Shown: positions 24,562 to 35,360 of the stretch, piece by piece | Layout: every line of letters begins with the position of its first letter | Position numbering within the stretch: position 1 is the stretch's first letter | DNA from: Delftia tsuruhatensis | GTDB taxonomy: Bacteria; Pseudomonadota; Gammaproteobacteria; Burkholderiales; Burkholderiaceae_C | DNA length: 64,000 bases | Assembly (NCBI RefSeq): GCF_903815225.1 | Contig: NZ_LR813084.1 | Span: 4,171,001 to 4,235,000, forward strand | Reading direction: 5' to 3' | Notes under the pieces: model-generated | What the model was told of the DNA's origin: nothing | What the model saw: only the letters and a program-made list of their open reading frames with translations | The model's database searches: none | Position numbers and translations under genes: made by a program

Positions 24562-24836
24562 ATGAAACCCGCCGCCCCTCCTGTGCTGCATGCCATACGA
24601 TTGCTGGATCAGGTCAGTGAGCGACTTCGTTACAAACACTATAGCCTGCGCACCGCCATGCGTCACAGCTTTGCCACGCACTTGTTGCAGTCGGGCACCG
24701 ACATGCCACGGTGCAGGAATTGCAGGGGCATTCGGACGTGAGCACGACGATGATCTATACCCATGTCCTGAAAATCGCTGCCGGAGGAATCTCCAGCTCA
24801 TTGAACTCCTTGAAGTTGCGCATGCAGCCTAGCTGA
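24562..24836 (+). pseudogene. intI: Integron integrase remnant B (internal deletion)
   Basis: ATG 24562 begins MKPAAPPVLHAIRLLDQVSE and RYKHYSLRT, the IntI N-terminus. It then jumps straight to [15 protein letters not shown], the box II histidine/arginine region, and, after a one-base loss near 24705, to [20 protein letters not shown] with the catalytic Tyr. About 200 central residues, including the first catalytic Arg, are missing. The product cannot recombine. Orientation is divergent from the cassettes, as in known integrons. Confidence 0.88.
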
Positions 24837-25565
24837 ATGACGGCTTTGGGGCTTGTGGCTAGATGGCTGCTCAGGATCGATATCAGCCTCCCAAAGACCA
24901 ACCCCCCCCCCCTCTCTCCCCCGCCCCACAGCCCGCCGCAACTCCACCCCCACCCCAATCACCACCCAACCCTGCCGATCACTCCCCAGCACAGGATGAT
25001 CATCATTGAGCGGCACCAACTCAAATACATCTTCGCCGGCCCCACCCACCCCGCGCACCCGGTACTTCCTGAACAGCAGTTGCTGCGCCCCAGACTTGGC
25101 CACCACGCAATCCCCAGGCTGCGGCCGCAGCGCTGGATCGATCAGCACACGGTCGCCCTCACGGAATTCCGGGGACATGGAGTTGTCTTCCAACTGAAGG
25201 AAGAACGCTTCGGGCGACACATCGCAGGTGGCGACCTCGACCCCGAGGCTCTCCGTCTCATCAGCGCCTTCAATACGGGCAACCGCCTGACTGAAAGACA
25301 GCACGGGATATCTGCGCATCCCACCGGGGAGCTGAGATAGAAGCGTTGCGGCGTCGGCGGTCATGGGGCCATCGCCACTTTCCAGCCACAAAGCCGAGAC
25401 GCGACAGATGGAGGCCAACGTCGCTGTTCGAGAAGTGCCATTGCCCAGGGTTTCGAGCTCCGCAATGGTGGACTGCCCCATACCTGCTTGACGAGCGAGT
25501 TGTACTTGCGTGAGACCCGCAAGACTGCGGGCGCTTCTGAGACGTTTGCCGAAATCGGTTGACAT
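24798..25565 (-). CDS. XRE/S24 (LexA/CI-like) repressor
   Basis: Up to 255 residues. The helix-turn-helix lies at about residues 7-58 ([21 protein letters not shown]). The S24 peptidase-like domain follows, with [16 protein letters not shown] (catalytic Ser) and LLFRKYR (catalytic Lys), ending VFELVPLND...[10 protein letters not shown] near residue 212. The final 40 residues pass a C-rich homopolymer tract and run antisense into integrase remnant B, so the natural C-terminus was probably shorter. Such repressors self-cleave upon RecA activation. It diverges from a Cro-like gene across a perfect inverted repeat, the layout of a phage immunity switch. Confidence 0.85.
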   Translation of the reverse strand: MSTDFGKRLRSARSLAGLTQVQLARQAGMGQSTIAELETLGNGTSRTATLASICRVSALWLESGDGPMTADAATLLSQLPGGMRRYPVLSFSQAVARIEGADETESLGVEVATCDVSPEAFFLQLEDNSMSPEFREGDRVLIDPALRPQPGDCVVAKSGAQQLLFRKYRVRGVGGAGEDVFELVPLNDDHPVLGSDRQGWVVIGVGVELRRAVGRGREGGGVGLWEADIDPEQPSSHKPQSRHSARLHAQLQGVQ

Positions 25566-25589
25566 GCTCAGTAGCTTACGGAAAACCGA

Positions 25590-25628
25590 TATCGAAAAGT
25601 CGATTGTATTACCATCGACTTTTCGATA
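25590..25628. promoter_or_regulatory. Operator: perfect 15-bp inverted repeat
   Basis: TATCGAAAAGTCGAT and ATCGACTTTTCGATA are exact inverse complements separated by nine bases. They lie between the divergent starts of the S24 repressor (25565) and the Cro-like gene (25639). The site ends 10 bases before the Cro-like start. It is the natural binding site for either regulator. Confidence 0.8.
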
Positions 25629-25638
25629 GCATAGTTCT

Positions 25639-25869
25639 ATGCAATGGAAAGACTACCTCGCCAAACTCGCAGCGAAGGGCGTCAGTCAAAGCCAGATCGC
25701 CAGGGAAACAGGCTGCGGTCAAGCGACGATTTCTGACCTCGCGCTGGGCAAGACCAGGGAACCGCGCACATCACTGGGCATGGCACTCATGCGCATCGGT
25801 GACCGCTGCGGCATCAAAACGCCGGACGGCATCACGCCCACTGGCCAGGACAAGCGGCCCTGTGACTGA
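25639..25869 (+). CDS. Cro-like helix-turn-helix protein, 76 aa
   Basis: 76 residues, nearly all a Cro/XRE-type helix-turn-helix (GVSQSQIARETGCGQATISDL at about 15-35). It diverges from the S24 repressor with a palindromic operator between them. The next gene starts 4 bases after its stop, so it heads an operon with the two tandem paralogous genes. Expected role: antagonist of the repressor and autoregulator. Confidence 0.8.
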   Translation: MQWKDYLAKLAAKGVSQSQIARETGCGQATISDLALGKTREPRTSLGMALMRIGDRCGIKTPDGITPTGQDKRPCD

Positions 25870-25873
25870 GCCC

Positions 25874-26583
25874 ATGCACATCACCCACCACTTCACCCCG
25901 GCCTGCGCTTCGACACCTTCTGGAAGTACCAGACGCTCACGCCCTCTGGCAGCACGCACTGGGCGCATCTGCCGCTGTCCACGGGCACGCGGGATGATCT
26001 GGACCCGCATGGCGCCTGGTGGTGCAGCCGGCGTTGCGCGGCGGTGCTGTTGCGCCGGCCCTGGCAGGCCATGCGCATGCCCTATGGCCTGCCCGCGCAG
26101 CCGGGCGCGGCCGAGGTGGTGCAGGCCCTGGGGAGCTGTTGCCGGGCTGGCAGGTGGCGCAGCCCGCCCATGCGGCGCAGGCGCCCGTCAAGCCTTGCGC
26201 CCAGGCGCTGGACCAGGGCGGCAGCGCCTTGCTGCTGCTGCAATCGGCCCCGCGCGGCGGGCAGGTACAGCGCACCTACTGGGCCTGGGTGGTGGGGGTG
26301 GAGTTGCAGGAAAAAACGCCCCGGGCGGACCCGGCCTGCCGCGCGACGGCCCTGCCCGCCTGCCGCAAAGCCGGTCGGCCCGCCGCCGGCGGCGGGCATG
26401 CGGCCGTATTCGCGCGCCCTGCTGGCCGTGCCGTTCGGCTGGCCCATGCCGATGTCCGCGGGGTATACGGCGCGGGTGTGCATGCAGGGCCCGGGGCGGT
26501 GCCATGTGGATGGCATCCTGGGCCAGCGCAGCGAAAGCCGCTGCCTTGCGGCGATTGCCGTGTCCCCGCCCGCCCGCGCCTGA
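25874..26583 (+). pseudogene. Tandem paralog 1, unknown protein, three frameshifts
   Basis: It starts MHITHHFTP at ATG 25874. Then the protein is spread over all three frames: GLRFDTFWKYQTLTPSG and GAWWCSRRCAAVLLRRPWQAM; after a break near 26130, ELLPGWQVAQPAHAAQ and YWAWVVGVELQ; after a break near 26395, MRPYSRALLAVPFGWPMP to a TGA at 26583. Compared with paralog 2 the first break is one missing C near 25900. Conserved features are a WCSRRC pair and a Trp-rich core. Family unknown. Confidence 0.6.
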
Positions 26584-26604
26584 GCGGTGCGGCAAGGAGC
26601 GCAC

Positions 26605-27310
26605 ATGCATGCCACGCACCGATTCACGCCCGGCCTGCGCTTTGACAGGTTCTGGCAGTACCAGACGCTCACGACGACGGGGGCGGCGCACTGGTCGCAG
26701 TTGCCCCTGGCGCCGGGCCCGCACGATGCGCTGGACCCCAATGGCGCCTGGTGGTGCAGCCGCCGCTGTGCGGCCGTGCTGCTGCGCCGGCGCTGGCAGG
26801 CCATGCACATGCCCCCCCAGCCTGCCCGCGCAGCCCGGCGCGGCCGACGTGGCGCGCGTGCTGCAAGGGCTGCTGCCGGGCTGGCAGGTGGCGCTGTACC
26901 GCCAGCAGGCACAGGCCGTGCAAGCGGTGCCCCTTTGCAGGGCGGACAAGGCGGGCAGGGCCCGCAGCAGGCCCTGCCCGCCTGCGCGCAGGCGCTGGAC
27001 CAGGGGCTGCGGCCTGTTGCTGTTGCAGTCCTTGCAGGGAGGGCGGTACGCGCAGCGCACGTTCTGGGCCTGGGTGATGGGGATCGAGTTGCAGGAAAGC
27101 GCCAGGCGCGCCTACCGTGGCCAGCCGGGTTCGCGCGCCTTGCTGGCCATGCCTTTTGGCGGGACCGCGCCATGGGCTTGCAGCGCCCTGGTGCGGCTGC
27201 GCAGGTTCGGGGGCGAGATGTACCTGCTCGACAGCCAGCAGGGCCCGTGTGGCGAAAGCCGCTGCCTGGCGGCGATCGCGCTGAGCCCGGACGACGGCGC
27301 CCGGACCTGA
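26605..27310 (+). pseudogene. Tandem paralog 2, unknown protein, frameshift at a 7-C run
   Basis: ATG 26605 has AAGGAG upstream. The first frame gives FTPGLRFDRFWQYQTLT and GAWWCSRRCAAVLLRRRW up to MHMPP. At a run of seven C near 26813 the frame shifts and continues SLPAQPGAADVARVLQGLLP, FWAWVMGIELQ and GGEMYLLDSQQG to a TGA at 27310. With six C the whole gene would be open (about 235 codons). The product shares most of its length with paralog 1, so the pair arose by tandem duplication. Function unknown. Confidence 0.65.
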
Positions 27311-27537
27311 GCTGCTGCATGGGGATGCCGGGGCCCGCGCGCCGTCAGCGCGTGCGGGAGGGTGTGCACGCTGAAGGGAATGGGCGGGCAGATCCAGGAA
27401 AAGCAGCGATCTGCCCGGGCGCGTGTCACCCGAACAGACTACATCGCTTTGGAGGCACTTCGGGGACAATGCGGGCTGGTCAGTCCTCAAGGGGCCCCCA
27501 TTGCGGCCCCGGAAATCAATAAACAGGGAGATCTCCG

Positions 27538-30144
27538 ATGCGCAGCTGGCTTGTGTCCATGTTCCCCGTGCTGTTCCTGCTTCCAGGAGGCGCAGACCAC
27601 AGGCCCAGGCCCGCATCGCCGCTGGCGCGCATGGTGGCACGGCTGCTGCTGGCGGTGGTGTCCGCCCTGGCGGTGCATCAGGCCACGGTGCAGGCCGCCA
27701 TCACCTACGTACCGCCCGCCCCTGCCAATGGAACGGTGGCCTCGGCCTACAGCCAGTCGCTGGCCGGTGCCAGCGGTGGCGTCGGCCCCTATGTCTATTC
27801 GAAGGCAACGGGCCTGCTCCCTGCGGGCCTGACCTTGGATACCAATGGCACCCTCGCGGGCACGCCGATGGCGGGGGGCGCCTTCACTTTCTCGGTCACG
27901 GCGACGGACAGCGGCAACCCTTCCGACTCCGTGACCAGCCAGGACCTTGTGCTGACCATCAATTCGCCGACCATCGTCATGAGCCCGGCCTCGCTGGCGG
28001 CGGCCACCGTGGGCACATCCTTCAACCAGACGCTTACCGCCAGCGGCGGCACGGCCCCTACAGCTATGCGGTGACGGCCAGCAGCCTGCCTGCGGGCCTG
28101 TCGCTGTCCAGCGGTGGCGTGATTTCGGGCACGCCCACGGCCGCCGGCACCTTCAATTTCACCGCCACAGCCACGGACAGCAGCACGGGCACCGGGCCTT
28201 TCACAGGCCAGCGCGCCTACACGCTCACGGTGAATGCCCCGACGATCAGCGTCGCACCTGCTTCGCTGGGTACCGTCCTTGCAGGCGCCGCGGTCAGCGG
28301 CACCCTCACCGCCAGTGGTGGCACCAGTTCCTACTCCTTTGCCGTCACGTCGGGCTCGCTGCCGCCCGGGGTCTCGCTGTCGTCCGGTGGCGCGCTGTCG
28401 GGCAAGGCCACCGCCACGGGCACCTACAACTTCACCATCACCGCCACGGACAGCTCGACGGGCACGGGGCCCTTCTCGGGCAGCCGGGCCTATTCATGGA
28501 CCATCAACGCGCCCGCGATGACGGCCAATCCGGTCTCGGGGAGCAATCTCTCCGGCTCGGCCATGGCCGCCTTCAGCCAGTCGTTCATGCCGAGTGGTGG
28601 CAACGGACCGTACAGCTATGGCATCGTGATCAACTCAGGCTCCATGCCCTCCGGGCTAATCTTCTCCACCGCCACGGGAACACTGTCGGGTACGCCCACG
28701 GCCGGGGGGCACGGTGACCTTCACGGTCACGGTCACCGATGCGACCATGGGGCTGGCGCGCCCTTCATGGTCTCCGGCACCTATAACCTGACCGTAGGCG
28801 CCCCCACGGTGGTGGTCGCGCCCGAAGGCGGCATTGCCAGTCCGGCGATCGGCACGGCCTACAGCCTGACCTTCACGGCCAGCGGCACGGCCGTGCCCTA
28901 TAGCTTTCGATCAGCGCTGGCGCCTTGCCCGCGGGCCTGAGCCTTTCCTCGGCCGGCGTGTTGTCGGGCACGCCCACGGCTGCGGGCACCTTCAACTTCA
29001 CGGTGCAGGCGACCGATGCCAACCTTTTCGCGGGCACGCGGGCCTATTCGTTCACCATCGCGCCACCCACCCTCGGCGTGGCACCCGCCAGCCTGCCCGC
29101 AGGGACCCGGAACGTTGCCTATAGCCAGACGGTCAGCGCCAGCGGGGCACGACGCCTTACTCCTTTACCGTCACGGCCGGCGCCTTGCCAGCAGGCCTGA
29201 CGCTGAACAGCACGACCGGCGTTGTCTCGGGCACGCCGACCACGGCCAGTACCTACCACTTCACCATCACCGCGAGAGACAGCACCACGGGGACGGGCGC
29301 GCCGTTCAGCAGCTCACAGGCCTATTCGATGGCCATCGCACCCGACGTTGCCCTGGCACCCGCGACGCTGCCCAACGGCAAGCTGAGCGAGGCCTACAAC
29401 CAGACCGTGGCCGCCAGCGGGGCGTGGCGCCCTACACCTACTCCGTCACATCAGGCAGCCTGCCAGCGGGCCTGGCATTGAATGCGGCCACCGGGGCGAT
29501 CACGGGCACGCCGACCAGCGCCGGCCCCTTCCTGTTCACGATCACCGCCACCGACAGCAGCACGGGGCCTGGCGCGCCCTATTCGAGCGCGCAGGCCTAT
29601 GCGGTCACCATCCACAACACCGTGGTCACCGCACCGACCAGCACGGGCACGGGCAGCGCGACGGTGTCCCTCACGGGCGGGGAGAACTGCACCTTCACCC
29701 AGCACCAGTTCACGGGCATCGACACCGCCGCCACCGCGCCGCCCTCGGGCCATGCCTTCCCGCAGGGCATGTTCGAGTTCACGGCCGGCGGCTGCGACGT
29801 GCAAGGCACGGTGCAGGTGACCCTGACCTATCCCACGCCCGTGCCGGCCAACGCCGTGCTCATGAAGTACAGCCCGAATGCCACGCCCCGCTGGTACCCG
29901 GTCGCGGCCACGATCAACACCACCACCAACCAGGTGAGCTACTCCGTCACGGACGGAGGACAGGGCGACGACGACGGCGCCAAAACGGCGTGATCGTGGA
30001 CCCGGTGGCCCTGGCCGTGCCCGTGGCGGCAGGCGCGGCCGCGATCCCGACGCTGTCCGAGTGGGCGCTGCTGGCGCTGGCTTCGCTGCTGGGGGGTGTG
30101 GGGGGGTGGCGGCGTTGCGGCGACGCGAAGGCAGGGCGTTCTAG
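27538..30144 (+). pseudogene. Ig-like-repeat surface protein with IPTL-CTERM, multiply frameshifted
   Basis: ATG 27538 begins a signal-peptide-like sequence. The body is about seven repeats of a putative Ig-like module: ...SGG-APYSYAVTSGSLPAGLSL...SGTPTAAGTFNFTVTATD. The end reads AQNGVIVDPVALAV, then IPTLSEWALLALASLLGG and an Arg cluster before TAG 30144. This is an IPTL-CTERM sorting signal handled by an exosortase-type enzyme. The frame is broken about eight times (near 28060, 28705, 28745, 28908, 29152, 29417, 29978 and 30106), mostly one base missing in a G or C run. Intact, it would be an exported adhesin-like protein of about 865 residues. Confidence 0.75.
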
Positions 30145-30170
30145 GCCCTGCCCCCGAGGCCGCCCGGCAA

Positions 30171-31712
<1,542 letters not shown>

Positions 31713-31757
31713 GGGACAAATCCTAGCCGAACGGCCGAACCCGTCTTGCGCCACCGA

Positions 31758-32876
31758 TCAAGCCATGCGCTCCATGCGCCACTGCTGCAGGCGCAGCGCG
31801 GCCACGGCGCCCAGCACGATGCAGGCCACGGCCGGCAGGCTGGCCACGTGCAGGGTGGAGATGGCGCTCACGCCCTGCCCCACGGTGCAGCCCATGGCGG
31901 TGACGCCGCCCACGCCCATGAGCACGGCGCCGGCCAGGTGGTTGAGCAGGTCGCGCGCATCGGCAAAGCCCTGCACGCGCCATTCGCGCCGCAGCAGCGC
32001 ATGCGCCAGGGCGCCGGCCAGCACGCCCAGGGCGGCGACCACGCCGAAGGTGAGCACGCGGTTGGCGTCGCTGTAGTACATCAGCCATTCGAGCAGTTGG
32101 GCCACGGGTGTGACGAAGCTCAGCGATTCGGCGCGGCCGGACTGGGTGGTGGCATACATGTGCTCCAGGGTCTGGGGGTGCTCGGCCACTTCGGCATGGT
32201 GGCCGCTGAGCCACCAGGCGGCGACCACGGCCAGGCCCACCAGGGCGCCACCGGCCAGGCCGCGCCAGTCGCGCTGCGAGCGCCCCGCACGCAGCGCCCA
32301 GGCCAGGGCCAGCGCGCCCAGCGCCAGCCCCAGGCCCAGGCGCAGGGCCGGCAGCGCCCAGTGCGTGGCGCGCGCTGCCAGGTCAGGCAGAAAGGCCATG
32401 CCGCCCAGGTTCCACTGCACGGCATCCAGCAGGCGCACGCGCCAGACGGCCGTGAGGCCCTTGAGCGTCATCAGCGCGGCCAGGCCCATGACCAGCAGCA
32501 CGACCAGGGACTTGAGGTTGCCCTCGCCCAGGCGCACGAGGTTCTTGATGCCGCAGCCCGAGGCCAGCACCATGCCGAAGCCGAACAGCAGCCCGCCCGT
32601 GATGGAGGACAGCCACAGCATCTGCGTAGAGGCATAGAGCGTGTGGTGCGGGTTGACCAGGCCGCTGGCCGACAGCACGGCAAAGCCGCACAGCGCCACG
32701 CCGATGGCCATGGCCCACTGGCGCATGCGGCCCCAGTCGCCGAGGTAGACCACGTCGCTGATGGCGCCCATGGTGCAGAAGCGGCTGGCACGCACCACGG
32801 CCCCGAGGATGGCGGCCAGCACGAAGATGCCGGCCAGCGTGGTGCGTACCAGGGCGTCGTATTCAGTGGGGGTCAT
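31758..32876 (-). CDS. YeeE/YedE-family (TsuA-like) sulfur compound transporter
   Basis: 372 residues, about ten membrane segments. The family's conserved cysteine motifs are visible: RASRFCTMGAISD (about 30-42), ASGCGIKNLVRLGEG (about 105-119) and AMGCTVGQGVSAIS (near 325). In TsuA such cysteines pass thiosulfate across the inner membrane. It lies 36 bases after soxB and reads in the same direction, so it is probably the last gene of the sox transcript. Confidence 0.85.
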   Translation of the reverse strand: MTPTEYDALVRTTLAGIFVLAAILGAVVRASRFCTMGAISDVVYLGDWGRMRQWAMAIGVALCGFAVLSASGLVNPHHTLYASTQMLWLSSITGGLLFGFGMVLASGCGIKNLVRLGEGNLKSLVVLLVMGLAALMTLKGLTAVWRVRLLDAVQWNLGGMAFLPDLAARATHWALPALRLGLGLALGALALAWALRAGRSQRDWRGLAGGALVGLAVVAAWWLSGHHAEVAEHPQTLEHMYATTQSGRAESLSFVTPVAQLLEWLMYYSDANRVLTFGVVAALGVLAGALAHALLRREWRVQGFADARDLLNHLAGAVLMGVGGVTAMGCTVGQGVSAISTLHVASLPAVACIVLGAVAALRLQQWRMERMA

Positions 32877-32912
32877 GCTCCGATTCTAGGAATCGGCAGC
32901 CCTGTCGTCTGC

Positions 32913-34637
32913 TCATACAAGCCCGGGGTTGGGCCTCACATTCAGGAGTTCGGGCTCGTTCAACTGGCGCGGCTCGATGACCTTCTGCGACTTCAGCCAG
33001 GGCTCCACCACGTCCCAGATCTGCGGGCCGCCGGCGGTCTTCGCCTCTTCGGCCACGGGGGCCCAGCCGGCGACCTTGTACTTGCGGTCGGCGTCGAGCA
33101 ACTGGCCGTTCAGGCGCATGTCGCTGATGCGGCTGCCCGCGCCGGCCGTGGGGTCGCAGCGGTAGCGCAGGCCGCCCACGCGCACCATGTCGCCGCCCTG
33201 CTGGTAGTAGGGGTCGGGGTTGAAGAGGTTGTCGCAGACGTCTTCGAGCACGGTCTTGATGGTGGCGCCGCTCATCTCGGTGACGGTGGCGTAGGAGTAG
33301 GTGGTGGCGGTCATGTCCATCAGCCATTCGCGCGTGATGGCCTGGCCCGGCAGCAGCGAGGTGCCCCAGCGAAAGCCCGGCGAGAAGGCGATGGGCGCGT
33401 CCTGCACGGCCATCATGGCGTCCAGCAGCAGCTGGTCGCCCGTGCCGTTGAAGTTGCCGCGCCGGTAGAGCGTGCCGTCGGTGGTGGCCAGCACTTCGGC
33501 CAGCCGGGCCTCGTAGGGCGCGCGGACCTTGGCGATCAGCGCCTCCATGGCGGCGTCGGCGGGCAGCAGGTCGGCGAACACGGGCAGCAGGCGGTAGCGG
33601 AAGTCGCTGACCTTGCCGCCCTTGACGTCGAAGTCCAGCACGCCCAGGAACTTGCCGTTGGAGCCCGCGTTGGTGACGATGGTCTTGCCGCCGGCGTTGT
33701 CCACCAGGGTGGGCACGGGCATGCCGTCATGCGTGTGGCCGCCCAGGATGGCGTCCACGCCGCGCACGCGGCTGGCCATCTTGAGGTCCACGTCCATGCC
33801 GTTGTGCGAGAGCACGACCACCACCTTGGCGCCCTTGGCGCGCGCCTCGTCCACCATGGCCTGGAGGTGGTCGTCCTGGATGCCGAAGCTCCAGTCGGCC
33901 ACCATGTAGCGCGGGTTGGCGATGGGGGTGTAGGGGAAGGCCTGGCCGATGATGGCGCAGGGCACGCCGTTGATCTCGCGGATCACGTAGGGCTTGAACA
34001 CCGGGTCGCCGAAGTCGGCGGTCTTGACGTTCTGGGCCACGAAGTCCACCTTGCCCGCGAAGTCCCGGGCGATGATTTCCTGCACGCGCTCCATGCCCTG
34101 GGTGAACTCCCAGTGGCCGGTCATGACGTCCACGCCCAGCAGCTTGCAGGCGTCCACCATGTCCTGGCCCCGGGTCCACAGCGCGGTGGCCGAGCCCTGC
34201 CAGGTGTCGCCGCCATCCAGCAGCAGCGCCCCGGGGCGCGAGGCCTTCATGCGCGCCACCAGCGTGGCCAGGTGGGCAAAGCCGCCGACCTTGCCGTAGC
34301 GCCGGGCGGCCTGCTCGAAGTCCAGGCAGGTGAAGGCATGGGCCGATGCGCTGCCCGCGGGAATGCCCGTGGCCTTGAGCAGCTGCTCGCCCACCAGGTG
34401 GGGAAGCCGGCCCTTCATGGCGCCCAGGCCGATGTTGACGCCGGGTTCCCTGAAGTACAGGGGCTTGAGCTGGGCGTGGCAGTCGGTCATGTGCAGCAGG
34501 CTGACGTTGCCGAACCTGGGCGCGTCGTACAGGCCTTCGGCACGGGCCGCATCGGCGTCGGCGTGGCGCCCCAGGGCCAGGCCGGCCACGCCGGCGGCGC
34601 CCAGCAGCTGCAGGAATTCGCGCTTGGAGAGGTTCAT
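32913..34637 (-). CDS. soxB: SoxB, sulfate thiohydrolase
   Basis: 574 residues, the usual length, with a twin-arginine-like exported N-terminus (KREFLQLLGAAG). The metallophosphoesterase/5'-nucleotidase core has MTDCHAQ, GGDTWQG, TGHWEFTQG, LSHNGMDVD and GGHTHDG, which bind two metal ions (manganese in known SoxB). It removes sulfate from the thiocysteine-S-sulfonate on SoxY in the periplasm. Its start overlaps the soxX stop by four bases (ATGA). All motifs intact. Confidence 0.95.
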   Translation of the reverse strand: MNLSKREFLQLLGAAGVAGLALGRHADADAARAEGLYDAPRFGNVSLLHMTDCHAQLKPLYFREPGVNIGLGAMKGRLPHLVGEQLLKATGIPAGSASAHAFTCLDFEQAARRYGKVGGFAHLATLVARMKASRPGALLLDGGDTWQGSATALWTRGQDMVDACKLLGVDVMTGHWEFTQGMERVQEIIARDFAGKVDFVAQNVKTADFGDPVFKPYVIREINGVPCAIIGQAFPYTPIANPRYMVADWSFGIQDDHLQAMVDEARAKGAKVVVVLSHNGMDVDLKMASRVRGVDAILGGHTHDGMPVPTLVDNAGGKTIVTNAGSNGKFLGVLDFDVKGGKVSDFRYRLLPVFADLLPADAAMEALIAKVRAPYEARLAEVLATTDGTLYRRGNFNGTGDQLLLDAMMAVQDAPIAFSPGFRWGTSLLPGQAITREWLMDMTATTYSYATVTEMSGATIKTVLEDVCDNLFNPDPYYQQGGDMVRVGGLRYRCDPTAGAGSRISDMRLNGQLLDADRKYKVAGWAPVAEEAKTAGGPQIWDVVEPWLKSQKVIEPRQLNEPELLNVRPNPGLV

Positions 34638-35350
34638 CGCGGCGAGGCCTTCCCTTCAGCGGTCGGCGGGCGGTTGACGGGGGATTGCGGATCGACCAGC
34701 AGGCCCACCACGTCGCGTACCTGGGCCTCGGTGAGGATGCCCGCGTGGCCGGCGCGCGGCATCTGGGAGCAGGCGTTGTAGGCGCGCGCGTTCCAGATCT
34801 TGCCCCAGGTGTATTCGACGATGGCCTTCGCCTCGGCGCTGTTCGGGTCGGTGATGCCGCGGATCCTGCCGTACTGGTAGAGGCTGGGGCCCAGGGTGCC
34901 GAAGGAGATTTCCTGCGGGGCGATCTGGTGGCAGTTGTAGCAGTTGCCGCCATTGGCCGCACCCGCCGCGCCGCCCGCGCCTGCGGCCTTGTCGGTCCAG
35001 GTCATGCCCCGGCCGTTCTGGGCGATCTTCTCGCCCTCCTTCCAGTCGCCGACCAGGCGGCCGTCGGCCGGCCATTGCACGGTCTTGAGGTTGGCGGCCT
35101 CGATCTCGGCGGCCAGCCTGGCGTCCATGGGCTTGCCGGCCGCGTCGGCCGCGCTGCAGGCGGCGTTGGCCGGGTCCTGCACGAGGCGGTCCACGGTGGC
35201 GATGCCCTGGTCGCGGAACGAGGCCTTGACCACCTCGGCCGTCATGCGGTCGAAGTCGGCGCTGCCGTCCACCGAGGCGCAGCCGAGCACGGCCAGGGCC
35301 GAGAGCACACCGAGCACGGGCAGGCCGGCACTGAAGAATCGGTTTTGCAT
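34634..35350 (-). CDS. soxX: SoxX, c-type cytochrome
   Basis: The start is ATG 35350 (MQNRFFSAGLPVLG), 238 residues. The signal ends VLGCAS, which would make it a lipoprotein. One heme-binding CYNCH lies at about residues 127-131; the following NGRGMTW/GPSLYQYG regions match SoxX. It partners with SoxA to couple thiosulfate to the SoxY cysteine. It lies 10 bases after soxA. The insert before the heme is longer than in the shortest SoxX proteins, as in other betaproteobacterial forms. Confidence 0.92.
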   Translation of the reverse strand: MQNRFFSAGLPVLGVLSALAVLGCASVDGSADFDRMTAEVVKASFRDQGIATVDRLVQDPANAACSAADAAGKPMDARLAAEIEAANLKTVQWPADGRLVGDWKEGEKIAQNGRGMTWTDKAAGAGGAAGAANGGNCYNCHQIAPQEISFGTLGPSLYQYGRIRGITDPNSAEAKAIVEYTWGKIWNARAYNACSQMPRAGHAGILTEAQVRDVVGLLVDPQSPVNRPPTAEGKASPR

Positions 35351-35360
35351 GGCGGCCTCC

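Noticed and set aside
25590..25628. The perfect inverted repeat as a recombination site (dif or att)
   Set aside because: Its position between divergent repressor and Cro-like starts, with nothing inserted there, fits an operator better.
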